Shown here: positions 44,746 to 53,462 of the stretch, one piece after another
Layout: each line of letters starts with the position of its first letter
Position numbering within the stretch: position 1 is the stretch's first letter
Position numbers and translations under genes: made by a program
Assembly (NCBI GenBank): GCA_046582185.1
Contig: JAYGEX010000041.1
Location: 139,773 to 203,772, forward strand
DNA length: 64,000 nt
Direction: 5' to 3'
Source: GCA-002726655 sp046582185
GTDB taxonomy: Bacteria; Pseudomonadota; Gammaproteobacteria; Pseudomonadales; Azotimanducaceae
The notes under the pieces: model-generated
Seen by the model: the letters and a program-made list of their open reading frames with translations, nothing else
The model's database searches: none
Told to the model about the DNA's origin: nothing

Positions 44746-45669
44746 ATGAGCACACCGATAAATAACAATGATACACAGACCGAACCCGCTCCCCGTGCGC
44801 TCCGGGATTTAACATGGACAATCAACAGCCCCGCCTTATTGAACTCAATCAATGACCAGTTCCCATCCGATAATTGGTTCAAACAACTACCACCAAGTGC
44901 TCTCCTCAGTAATGAAGGGATTCCCGTGCCAAGGCACCAACACCATTTCAGGCTTGGCAAGCACTTCGAGGAACTATGGGCAACGTGGCTGAGATCTAAC
45001 GGACAGTACTCGCTTCGGCTTGCGAATTTGCAGGTCAACGATTCAAAGCGAACCGTCGGCGAGTTCGACTTTTTGATAGAACACCAGGAGCAGGTAGAGC
45101 ACTGGGAGGTAGCGATCAAGTTCTATTTAGGTACCGGAAATTGCAAGTCAGCGAAAAACTGGTACGGCCCCAACACAGAAGATCGTCTGGATCTGAAGTA
45201 TAACCACCTGGTCAACCATCAGCTTCTGCTCGGCGATCACCCAGCCGCCAGCGAAATTCTTGCGACTAAGGATCTAAAGATCAACCGGGTGAGATGCATC
45301 GTTAAGGGCCGCCTGTTCCATCCCCTGGCGCAATTTGACCTTAAACAACTAACATTCCCGACCGAAGCAAATACTGAACATAATGTCGGCTGGTGGGCAC
45401 GCAGGGAAGAATTTGAGGACAGATTCGCAGGAGACGCACGAGAGGGCTCAATAAAATTTGCTTATCTCAGCAAAATCAACTGGCTCTCGTGCATTGAGAC
45501 AAATGATGACATACCAACACAGAACTACTCGAGCATTGTCGATATCCTCGATTCACAAAGGGTCGAGCAGGCTACCCACCTGGCTGTTCTGAATGATTCT
45601 GGCAATGAAATATCGAGGGGGTTCGTGGTTAATGAATCATGGCTGGAGCGAATCCAGGACAGGAACTAA
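44746..45669 (+). CDS. DUF1853 family protein
   Basis: 307 residues. The family pattern is clear: FRLGKHFEELWATWL, then NDSKRTVGEFDFLIE, HWEVAIKFYL, WYGPNTEDRLDLKYNHLVNHQLLL and RCIVKGRLFHPL. The G-E-x-D-x-L and E-V-A-x-K arrangement resembles the PD-(D/E)xK nuclease core, but no activity is established for the family. It is a single gene with its own short upstream region and converges with the ABC exporter, the stop codons being adjacent. Confidence 0.86.
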   Translation: MSTPINNNDTQTEPAPRALRDLTWTINSPALLNSINDQFPSDNWFKQLPPSALLSNEGIPVPRHQHHFRLGKHFEELWATWLRSNGQYSLRLANLQVNDSKRTVGEFDFLIEHQEQVEHWEVAIKFYLGTGNCKSAKNWYGPNTEDRLDLKYNHLVNHQLLLGDHPAASEILATKDLKINRVRCIVKGRLFHPLAQFDLKQLTFPTEANTEHNVGWWARREEFEDRFAGDAREGSIKFAYLSKINWLSCIETNDDIPTQNYSSIVDILDSQRVEQATHLAVLNDSGNEISRGFVVNESWLERIQDRN

Positions 45670-45681
45670 TTAACTGTCCTG
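45655..45681. terminator. Hairpin covering both convergent stop codons
   Basis: CAGGACAG (45655-45662) and CTGTCCTG (45674-45681) form a perfect 8-bp stem around an 11-base loop that holds the stop codons of both the DUF1853 and the exporter genes. The stem and loop share the GGACAGGAACTAATTA core of the dispersed palindrome. No T-run; a bidirectional terminator or transcript end-stabiliser is likely. Confidence 0.6.
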
Positions 45682-47556
45682 AAACTGTAACTCATGAAGC
45701 CTGAAATAAAGACCTTTGTGTGCCAGCAATTCTTCGTGGGAGCCCATTTCCTTTACTTCACCATGATGCAAGACAAGAATTCGGTTAGCCTCCTGAATTG
45801 TTTGTAATCTATGAGCAATCAGAATGGAAGTCCTGCCTTCCATTAACTTATGTAAGCCATCCTGTATCAGGAGCTCCGTTTCTGTATCAATACTGGCCGT
45901 TGCCTCATCCAGTATTAATATTTCCGGATCTGCGGCCAACACTCTGGCAAAGGCCAGTAACTGCCGCTGGCCCAGAGACAGATTCGAGCCACGTTCCACA
46001 AGCGGTGAATCATATCCCTCAGGAAGTTGCATAATAAAATTGTCTGCGTTGACGGTCTTGGCCGCCGCAATGGCCCTTTCGCGCGTGATGGCAGGATTGC
46101 CAAGTGAAATATTATCGAAGATTGTCCCGGAAAATATGTGGAAGTCCTGAAGAACAACCCCTACCCGCGAGCGAATATCCTGACTGCGTAAGTTATGCAG
46201 GTCAATATCATCGATAAATATCATGCCGGGCTCAAAATCATAGAATCTTCCCAGCAAGCGGATCATTGTGCTTTTACCAGATCCTGTTGGTCCGACGATC
46301 GCCAGCTTCTCTCCAGGATTAATAACGAATGATACGTCCTTCAATATAGGCGTCTCTTTTGAATAACCAAAATTGACGTGTCGAAATTCAACTTTACCGG
46401 CCAGCCGCTCAGGTAGCTCGGCGGGATTCTCCGATTCATGTATCTGCTCATCCCAATCCAGCGCCTGGAAGATACGCTCGCCGCTTGCCATGGCTCTGAA
46501 CAGAACATTGAGCTGTTCACCAAGCAAAACCACCGGCGTAAAGAGCATGTTCATAAAACGGGTGAAAAGTATCACACCACCCAGGGACATCTCATCCTGT
46601 ACAACAGACCCAGCGCCGTACCAGATGATGATCCCCAGGCCAATTGCCGCGAGACTATCATTAAACGCACCGTAAACGGTGGCGAGATTAATGGAACGAT
46701 ATTCGTATCGCCGGTTCTCTCTATTGATTTCGGTGTAGGTTTCGAAATTGCGCGCTTCTCGCTGGCTCAGCTGTACCACTTGCATACCAGACAGGTTTTC
46801 CTGCAAATTCTGATTCAGGGAAGAGACAGTGTTTCGAACGAGCCTGAAGACCTCACGAGTAGCACGCCGGAAGAAGTATGTGGTGATGCCAACCACAGGT
46901 ACCAGAAGTAATAAGATGAAGGTCAGCTCAACACTGGTATACAACATAATGCCCAGTGCCACAAAGAATGGCACAAATTCGCCAATCAGACTGCCGACGC
47001 CGCGAAGCATTTCGTATAGCGCCTCAATATCGTTGGTGACTCTTGTCATGATGCGCCCGACAGGCACCTTGTCGTAGAAGGAGCTTGGCCTGGTCTCCAT
47101 ATGCGCAAACAGATCCTGGCGTAAATCCCGAAGAGAATTCACGATTGCGCTTACCAGAGTCAAGCGATGGACATGACCTGAAATGGCAAAGATGATGGCG
47201 AGAATGAAGAAAATGAGTCCCGCTGCGAAGATTGACTCAATCCCCAAACTTTGCGCTAGCCACTGGGTTAGCTCAATCATGCCAAGGTCAGGCATCGGAC
47301 TATCAGTTTCACCCACTATGATGTAGTCAACCAATACTCGACTGATGATGACTTCCATAACAACAGCGCAGAAGCTGGCAACAAGCACCAGAACCGAACT
47401 AACAAGCAGCTTAAGTCGATATGGGCGTAACCATTGGATGATGCGCCCAAACAATTGCATATTGAGCATTGCGCCAGATAGCTCTGCGTCAAACATTGAA
47501 TGATCACGTTCGCCGCTATTTGATTTCATTGCCTGCTCGCTCATCTCAGGCACCAC
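45670..47556 (-). CDS. ABC exporter half-transporter (MdlB-like)
   Basis: 628 residues with a six-segment membrane domain and a C-terminal ATPase. Walker A is AIVGPTGSGKSTMI, the signature is NLSLGQRQLLAFARVL, and Walker B is EILILDEATASID with the catalytic glutamate; HRLQTI holds the switch histidine. It overlaps its upstream partner by 11 bases, and the two should form a heterodimer exporting lipids, peptides or drugs from the inner membrane. The signature is the slightly altered LSLGQ form often seen in the MdlB branch. Confidence 0.87.
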   Translation of the reverse strand: MVPEMSEQAMKSNSGERDHSMFDAELSGAMLNMQLFGRIIQWLRPYRLKLLVSSVLVLVASFCAVVMEVIISRVLVDYIIVGETDSPMPDLGMIELTQWLAQSLGIESIFAAGLIFFILAIIFAISGHVHRLTLVSAIVNSLRDLRQDLFAHMETRPSSFYDKVPVGRIMTRVTNDIEALYEMLRGVGSLIGEFVPFFVALGIMLYTSVELTFILLLLVPVVGITTYFFRRATREVFRLVRNTVSSLNQNLQENLSGMQVVQLSQREARNFETYTEINRENRRYEYRSINLATVYGAFNDSLAAIGLGIIIWYGAGSVVQDEMSLGGVILFTRFMNMLFTPVVLLGEQLNVLFRAMASGERIFQALDWDEQIHESENPAELPERLAGKVEFRHVNFGYSKETPILKDVSFVINPGEKLAIVGPTGSGKSTMIRLLGRFYDFEPGMIFIDDIDLHNLRSQDIRSRVGVVLQDFHIFSGTIFDNISLGNPAITRERAIAAAKTVNADNFIMQLPEGYDSPLVERGSNLSLGQRQLLAFARVLAADPEILILDEATASIDTETELLIQDGLHKLMEGRTSILIAHRLQTIQEANRILVLHHGEVKEMGSHEELLAHKGLYFRLHELQFQDS

Positions 47557-49375
47557 TCGGCGTTAAATCTGATTGATCATAGTTTTCATCCAATTCTGAA
47601 TTCACCCGTGTATCAGCATTGCGCTTAAGTGTGCCGCCTTCGGTTTGAACACGTTCCAGGTTTGCATATACGCCATCTTTTTTTAACAGTTCTTTATGGG
47701 TTCCCATTTCGACAATCTTGCCTTCATCCAGCACCACAATCCTGTCGGAGTGCCGCAGGGTTGAGACACGATGGGATACCAGTATTGTGGTCTTATCCTT
47801 TCGCATGCTCTTCAGCCTGCTAAGAATATGTTCTTCTGTCTCAGTATCAACGCTGCTAAAGCAATCGTCGAGAATGAGTACAGGGGCATTTCTGATAAGT
47901 CCACGGGCCAGCGCAGTCCGCTGCTTTTGCCCACCGGACAGTGTCACGCCTCGCTCGCCAACCATTGTATCCATCTGCGCGGGGAACTCCTCAATAGTGT
48001 CTCGCAGTGCTGCGGCTTCAGCAGAGTCCCAGATTACTTCCATCTTCCGCTCAGGATCATCGTAGCTAATATTGTTACGCAGCGGCTCACCAAAGAGAAA
48101 AGGGTCCTGCAATATCTGCGCAATTTGTGAGCGCAACTGAGCCAGCGGGTAATCTCGCACATCATGGCCATCCAATATCAATTGGCCCTCGCCGGTATCA
48201 AGCATTCGGGTAAATTGTTTCAGTAGCGTTGACTTTCCAGAGCCCACGCGACCAACAAAGGCGATAGATTCACCTGCTTTTATATGCATATTGATATCAC
48301 GGAGCACCGGCTTATCTGTTCTTGGATAGGTGTAACTCAAATTCCTCAGCTCAAACTCACCCCTGATAGTGGCGGGTGTATGGCTGGAAGGCGCATCTTC
48401 AATCTCTGGTTCCGCATCATAAATTTCGAACAGTCTGTCGGTGGATACCGCAGCACGCTGAACAATAGTTACAAACATGCCTGCCATCCGTATTGGCTGC
48501 AGCAGCATATTCAAACAGGCAAAGAAAAAGACCAGATCGCCAATGGTCATCTCGCCTTCCAGCACCTGATAACCGCCGTATATGATAATGGTGAGTTGCG
48601 AGATAGAGGCAAACAACGGCATCCAGGCCGTCATCAGCGAATTGATCCGCGCCTGGGCATAAAATGATTGGGCATATTCATCATTGGTGCGCCAAAATCG
48701 CTTTATCTCATTTTCTTCCTGGGCCTGGGCTTGCACGGTTCTGATGCCGCTCAAATTTTCCTGAGTATGGGTCGTCAGATCTGACAATCGTTGCTGAACG
48801 GTCCGGGATGTCGCCGCCATCTGATCTGTCATACGATTGGCGTAGACAAAGATCACGGGCAGTAGTGGCAAAATCAACAAGGTCAGGCTTGGCGACTTAA
48901 ATAACATTGCAGTAATGGAGAACAGCGGCGCGTAGGTCATGATGACGAAAAAGATCATGCCAAAAGCGACCAGGCGCTGAATGAGTGAAATATCCTGAAT
49001 GGCGCGGGTCATGATGTCGCCAACACCAATTCGGGAGAAGAAGTCACTACCCTGTTTTTGAACTGACTCGTACAACTTTTGCCGCAGGTCGTAAGACACC
49101 GCTATACCGACCCGACGTATGGCACGCCGCGCATGAATCACGAATACAAACCTAAGCACCACGGTGGCAACTATTGCAAAGGAAATTTCGGAAATAGAGT
49201 ATTCAAGTACCTCTGCTGTTTTGGCGTAAAGCACGGCAATGGCATCAACGCCCATTGCAACCAGATAATAGGTACTGATTTCAAAAAACCTTGAAACAAA
49301 AAAGGTGACAAAGGCAGCAATTACCGGGTTACGGTATTGTCGTAAAAATGGAATTAGACGTAAAAGAGACTTCAA
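47546..49375 (-). CDS. ABC exporter half-transporter (MdlA-like)
   Basis: 609 residues, membrane domain then ATPase. Walker A reads AFVGRVGSGKSTLL, the signature is TLSGGQKQRTALARGL, and Walker B is VLILDDCFSSVD with aspartate in the place of the catalytic glutamate, so one composite site is probably inactive, as in many heterodimeric exporters. HRVSTL provides the switch histidine. It is the first gene of the pair with the MdlB-like gene. Substrate unknown. Confidence 0.87.
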   Translation of the reverse strand: MKSLLRLIPFLRQYRNPVIAAFVTFFVSRFFEISTYYLVAMGVDAIAVLYAKTAEVLEYSISEISFAIVATVVLRFVFVIHARRAIRRVGIAVSYDLRQKLYESVQKQGSDFFSRIGVGDIMTRAIQDISLIQRLVAFGMIFFVIMTYAPLFSITAMLFKSPSLTLLILPLLPVIFVYANRMTDQMAATSRTVQQRLSDLTTHTQENLSGIRTVQAQAQEENEIKRFWRTNDEYAQSFYAQARINSLMTAWMPLFASISQLTIIIYGGYQVLEGEMTIGDLVFFFACLNMLLQPIRMAGMFVTIVQRAAVSTDRLFEIYDAEPEIEDAPSSHTPATIRGEFELRNLSYTYPRTDKPVLRDINMHIKAGESIAFVGRVGSGKSTLLKQFTRMLDTGEGQLILDGHDVRDYPLAQLRSQIAQILQDPFLFGEPLRNNISYDDPERKMEVIWDSAEAAALRDTIEEFPAQMDTMVGERGVTLSGGQKQRTALARGLIRNAPVLILDDCFSSVDTETEEHILSRLKSMRKDKTTILVSHRVSTLRHSDRIVVLDEGKIVEMGTHKELLKKDGVYANLERVQTEGGTLKRNADTRVNSELDENYDQSDLTPSGA

Positions 49376-49841
49376 GCAATGTACCTAAATAAACTTGATC
49401 GGACATGAGTTTCTTGCAGAATCTGCATGTTCGGTCGTGGTGTTATCGGCAAGCTCACATAAGTTTGGATTAACAAGGTTCCTTCATGCTCGCTTTGATA
49501 TGTACGCGAAAACCAGCCAAGCGCCGATGAATTATTGCCGTATCGAGGACCGGCGGTCTTGGATTCCGACAAGACCTGATAAACAACTCACACTTAATGG
49601 AACTCATTCTGCCACAAATACACCATGGCCGCATTGGCGGCGGGAATGAGCTTATGTGCGCAGATAAGCATCATGTATACTCGCAAAACTATTTGATTCA
49701 CGCGCTGGCCGTCACCCCCATTGCGCTTACCACTTCTAGTATAGTGATCATATTTCATCTCGCAGCCATCAATAATTTTGTTACCACCTATTTTTCAGGT
49801 ACCACCCTTAATCAAGTCTCAACAATAATGTAGTTACCATC
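49376..49841. other. 466-bp intergenic region with dispersed repeat copy B
   Basis: The gap lies between the divergent exporter and the membrane protein gene at 49842. It holds copy B of the 46-base repeat (49427-49472). Short open stretches occur on both strands, but none has a ribosome site, family resemblance or sensible composition. The rest shows no recognised RNA or terminator. Confidence 0.5.
49427..49472 (+). repeat. Dispersed 46-bp repeat, copy B
   Basis: Ungapped match to 20470-20515, about 40 of 46 bases by hand count, same orientation. It may be the trace of a small mobile sequence; flanks beyond the 46 bases do not match well. Confidence 0.65.
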
Positions 49842-50474
49842 ATGATCAAATCTATCAATCCACTTGTCTTCGCACTGGCATTTGTCAGCGGGTTCATCAT
49901 CATGGCCATAGAACTCCTGGGTGGCAGAATATTAGCGCCCTATTTCGGTAGCAGCATCTATGTCTGGGGAAGCATAATTACCGTCTTTATGCTTTCACTC
50001 TCTGCCGGCTACCTCATTGGCGGCAGGCTCTCCCTTCTCCAGCCTAGCTTGCTCCGTTATGGCACCTTTTTTATATTCGCTGCAATTTCATTAATACCAA
50101 CGGTGCTGTTCGGAAATGGCATGATGGACTCGGTTTTCTTGCACATCGAAGATCCGCGTTATGGATCCCTGGTTGCATCCGCGCTGCTGTTTTTTCTACC
50201 CATCGCCATGCTCGGCATGATCGCTCCGTACTCTGTAAGGTTATTGGTAGAAAGCTCCCACCACAGTGGCCAGGTTGCCGGCATGCTCTATTTTGTGTCA
50301 ACGCTTGGTAGCGCCCTCGGTACTTTAATGACCTCGTTTTATTTTGTACTCTGGTTCGAAGTAAACCAGATCCTCCTGACCATGGCTGCCACCTTGATCC
50401 TGGCAGGCTTAAGTGCGATCGCTTACTCCCTACTGGGTGCACAGGGACTACAACAAAAAGTAACGAGTAACTAA
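49842..50474 (+). CDS. Membrane protein of the fused-MFS/spermidine-synthase type
   Basis: 210 residues with about six membrane segments. FVSGFIIMAIELLGGRILAPYFGSSIYVWGSIITVFMLSLSAGYLIGGRL is the usual start of the membrane half of spermidine-synthase-like proteins, and GMIAPYSVRLL and GMLYFVSTLGSALGTL follow. In many bacteria this part is fused to the enzyme domain; here it is a separate gene one base before it. It may bring a substrate to or from the partner. Confidence 0.82.
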   Translation: MIKSINPLVFALAFVSGFIIMAIELLGGRILAPYFGSSIYVWGSIITVFMLSLSAGYLIGGRLSLLQPSLLRYGTFFIFAAISLIPTVLFGNGMMDSVFLHIEDPRYGSLVASALLFFLPIAMLGMIAPYSVRLLVESSHHSGQVAGMLYFVSTLGSALGTLMTSFYFVLWFEVNQILLTMAATLILAGLSAIAYSLLGAQGLQQKVTSN

Positions 50475-50475
50475 C

Positions 50476-51357
50476 ATGCGCATTCTGTTTTTTGTACTCA
50501 TAATGATGGCTTCGATCCAGGCACTCGGCGATCGGGTCATCCACAAAGAAAAATCACTGTACCGAAATATCCAGGTTAAAGAGTCGAGCAGTCGGCGCTG
50601 CCTGGTCTTTGCCGTCAGGAGAGGAGACAGAAACCAGACCTGCATCAACCTGAGACATCCGGATCGCGTTGTTTTTCCTTATGCACGTATGACTTTCGCG
50701 GGTTTATTACTTAACTCAGAGCCTGAATCGATCCTCATCGTTGGACTCGGCGGCGGCACCATACCCACCATTCTGTCTCAACTCTACCCTGAAACAATCA
50801 TACATATCGTCGAAATTGATGCCGCTGTTGCGCGAGTCGCCAAGGAATATTTTGATTTCGTCGAAACCGGCAATGTCAAAGTCTTTGTCCAGGATGCCAG
50901 GGTAAATATAAAGCGTGCCAAACTTAAGAAGCTAAAGTATGACATGGTCATACTCGATGCTTTTACCGGCGACTACATTCCAGAACACCTGATGACAGTC
51001 GAATTTCTACAGGAGATAAAGTCTATCCTCACGGCTGATGGTGTATTGGTAGCCAATACCTTCTCTACGAGCAAGCTCTACGATCATGAATCTGTGACAT
51101 ATCAAAAGGTCTACGGGGAGTTCTTTAATTTTAAGATGCCAATCACAGGCAACAGGGTTATCGTCGCAAGCCTTGAACCACTGCCCAACAATAAATTGCT
51201 AAAAGACAGGGCGAATCAACTCGCCGGTAAATTGACAAAATACGCAATCAATATTGATGACTTTCCGAAGTACATGAAGACAAGTACAGACTGGGACCAA
51301 GGGGCCCGCCCCTTAACAGATCAGTTCTCCCCCGCAAACCTGCTACAGGCACGTTGA
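50476..51357 (+). CDS. Spermidine synthase-like protein
   Basis: 293 residues with a short N-terminal hydrophobic stretch. ILIVGLGGGTIPTILSQLYPETIIHIVEID is the aminopropyltransferase cofactor site, and YDMVILDAFTGDYIPEHLMTVEFL the active region, where the usual catalytic aspartate pair is partly kept. It belongs to the spermidine-synthase-like Rossmann family, but a true polyamine synthase is not certain because members with membrane partners often have unknown substrates. Paired with the membrane gene upstream, probably one transcript with the FAD oxidoreductase that follows after 24 bases. Confidence 0.8.
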   Translation: MRILFFVLIMMASIQALGDRVIHKEKSLYRNIQVKESSSRRCLVFAVRRGDRNQTCINLRHPDRVVFPYARMTFAGLLLNSEPESILIVGLGGGTIPTILSQLYPETIIHIVEIDAAVARVAKEYFDFVETGNVKVFVQDARVNIKRAKLKKLKYDMVILDAFTGDYIPEHLMTVEFLQEIKSILTADGVLVANTFSTSKLYDHESVTYQKVYGEFFNFKMPITGNRVIVASLEPLPNNKLLKDRANQLAGKLTKYAINIDDFPKYMKTSTDWDQGARPLTDQFSPANLLQAR

Positions 51358-51381
51358 GCTCCACAGAGGATTGGACCACAA

Positions 51382-52674
51382 ATGAATAAATATGACGTTG
51401 TAACAATCGGAGCCGGTGTAATAGGCTGTTCCATCGCCCTTGCTCTATCAAAGCGAGGCCTAAGAACCTTAAACGTCGATAGCCTGCCGGCTGCGGGCTA
51501 TGGCTCCACCAGTCATTCATCGGCAATCATCCGACCAATCTACTCCCATCTAACTTCCTGCGCGATCGCTCACGAGTCTCGCTTCCTCTGGCAGGATTGG
51601 CAAAATTTCCTCGGTGTAGTTGATGACAGGGGTTTTGCGCAATACACTGAATGTGGTGGCATTGTACTCATCCGGGAAGGCGAAGAGCATCTCTATGAAG
51701 ACAACCTCAGTTCGATGTCTGCAGTTGGGGTTGAATATGAACTGCTAAATGCCAGTGAAATTGAAAAATTGTATCCCGGGATAACGCTGACAAGTTTTGG
51801 CCCACCCAAGACACTTGCAGATGAAAAATTTGGCCAGACTAGTGGCGGTAAAATTACCAGCGCAATCCTGGTCCCGGCTGCAGGTTACGTCTCGGACCCT
51901 CAGCTTGCGTCGCACAATCTACAAATGGCCGCGAAGAACCATGGTGCAGATTTCATGTTCAACGCGCCAGTATCAACTGTAATCACAGATAAAAATGTTG
52001 CAGGCGGCGTCGTATTAAAAAACGGTGACGTTATTTCATCAGGCATCACCATCAATGCATCGGGACCCCACTCCTCCATCATCAACCAAATGGCCGGAAT
52101 TGCAGACTCGCTAAAAATCACAACCCGTGCGGTACGCCACGAGGTTGTTTACCTTCCGGCTGATGCCCGGCATTTCCAGATGGGCGGCAGATTTCTTGTG
52201 GATACGGATGCCGGATTCTACCAGCGACCCGACGGTGCCGACTTGCTTATCGGCACTACCGACCCGGAATGCGACGGCATGAACGTTGTAAACCCGGATC
52301 ATTACAACGCGAGTTTTACGGAACAATGGACTTTACAGGCCTATAGAGCTGCACAGCGATTCCCTGAACTTGGCATTAGCAATACCGCTCGCGGTACCGT
52401 GGGTTTATATGATGTATCAGATGACTGGATACCCATCTACGACAAATCAGACCTCGGCGGTTTCTATCTAGCTATCGGCACAAGTGGCAATCAGTTCAAG
52501 AATGCGCCTCTTGCCGGAGAGATCATGGCGGAGATCATTGTTCGCGACAGAAACGGCGGAAATCACGATACTGAACCTGCCAGCCTTCATCTTCCTCACC
52601 TTCAAAGAACTGTTGGCCTGGATTTCTATTCCAGAAACAGAACTATTCAGGCAACCACGTCCGTGATGGCATAA
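51382..52674 (+). CDS. FAD-dependent oxidoreductase (DAO/sarcosine oxidase-like)
   Basis: 430 residues. VVTIGAGVIGCSIALALSKRGLRTLNVD binds FAD, AAGYGSTSHSSAIIRPIYSHL is the segment near the flavin in dimethylglycine/sarcosine-type enzymes, and FYLAIGTSGNQFKNAPLAGEIMAEII closes the FAD site. It should oxidise an N-methylated or other secondary amine. The C-terminal tail (LHLPHLQRTVGLDFYSRNR) is typical of the group. Possibly in an operon with the pair upstream. Confidence 0.82.
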   Translation: MNKYDVVTIGAGVIGCSIALALSKRGLRTLNVDSLPAAGYGSTSHSSAIIRPIYSHLTSCAIAHESRFLWQDWQNFLGVVDDRGFAQYTECGGIVLIREGEEHLYEDNLSSMSAVGVEYELLNASEIEKLYPGITLTSFGPPKTLADEKFGQTSGGKITSAILVPAAGYVSDPQLASHNLQMAAKNHGADFMFNAPVSTVITDKNVAGGVVLKNGDVISSGITINASGPHSSIINQMAGIADSLKITTRAVRHEVVYLPADARHFQMGGRFLVDTDAGFYQRPDGADLLIGTTDPECDGMNVVNPDHYNASFTEQWTLQAYRAAQRFPELGISNTARGTVGLYDVSDDWIPIYDKSDLGGFYLAIGTSGNQFKNAPLAGEIMAEIIVRDRNGGNHDTEPASLHLPHLQRTVGLDFYSRNRTIQATTSVMA

Positions 52675-52696
52675 TTAACCTGCCGTAAACATTTCC

Positions 52697-53416
52697 TTAT
52701 CGAGACTGCCTGGGTCGAAATCTTTGTGTAAGCGCGAACAAAGTTAGTCCAGACAACACAGTGATAACGCCAAGACTTGCCATAAAAATAAGCAGCCAAT
52801 TATTGAAGTCATCTCTTTCTTCATAATCCATGATGTGGAGACTCCACAGAAAATCAAATATTCTCCAATAGGTAGTACGCACAGCGCGCAGCTTTCCCGT
52901 TGTCGCACTCACATAGATCGATGCATTGTCCTCGGCAACGTCTATTTTCCAGGCGGGCAAATCGCCGCCACGATATTCACTTCCTGGTTCTACTTCCTCG
53001 ACCCGGGAAACGCCCAGCGCCTGCACGCCGGTTCTCGCTTCAACAATCTCAAGGGCCTGACTCTCTGTAATCTTGTCAAGCGCTTCTCCGGATTGTGCGT
53101 CAAAGCGAAGCCGCTTAACCACAAATACTGGCTGGCCGTTGTTCACATATAGTTTGAAGTCCAGGAGCCCTGCGTCTACAAGAGGTGGATGGCTTCGGAC
53201 GAGCTCGCTGATAGAGATCAGTTCAAAACTCGATGCCAACAGTTGCTCTGCCTCAATCGCAAGGATATGGTCGCCATGAATTTCATCTATTGAGATAGCG
53301 CTGAAATACAAACCTGACACTGTCCAGGCCAACAACTGTATACCTGCAAACAAACCAAGCCAGCGATGAACTTTTCTCAACGATAGTTTGTTAATGCGCA
53401 TTCTGCGACTCACCAC
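52697..53416 (-). CDS. PepSY-domain membrane protein
   Basis: 239 residues. RKVHRWLGLFAGIQLLAWTVSGLYFSAI is the N-terminal membrane segment of PepSY-TM proteins, two PepSY-like stretches follow (EIVEARTGVQALGVSRVEEVE; AWKIDVAEDNASIYVSATTGKL), and WRIFDFLWSLHIMDYEERDDFNNWLLIFMASLGVITVLSGLTLF gives the second membrane hairpin. Such proteins act in metal uptake or reduction at the inner membrane. It stands 46 bases downstream of the copper ATPase and is probably co-transcribed with it. Confidence 0.82.
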   Translation of the reverse strand: MVSRRMRINKLSLRKVHRWLGLFAGIQLLAWTVSGLYFSAISIDEIHGDHILAIEAEQLLASSFELISISELVRSHPPLVDAGLLDFKLYVNNGQPVFVVKRLRFDAQSGEALDKITESQALEIVEARTGVQALGVSRVEEVEPGSEYRGGDLPAWKIDVAEDNASIYVSATTGKLRAVRTTYWRIFDFLWSLHIMDYEERDDFNNWLLIFMASLGVITVLSGLTLFALTQRFRPRQSR

Positions 53417-53462
53417 ATTTGAAATTGTTTTTATTTAGGGCTAGGCATTAAAGCTGGTCAAA

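Noticed and set aside
49372..49833. Short open frames in the 466-bp gap
   Set aside because: Low-complexity or unrelated translations without start signals; one covers the dispersed repeat.
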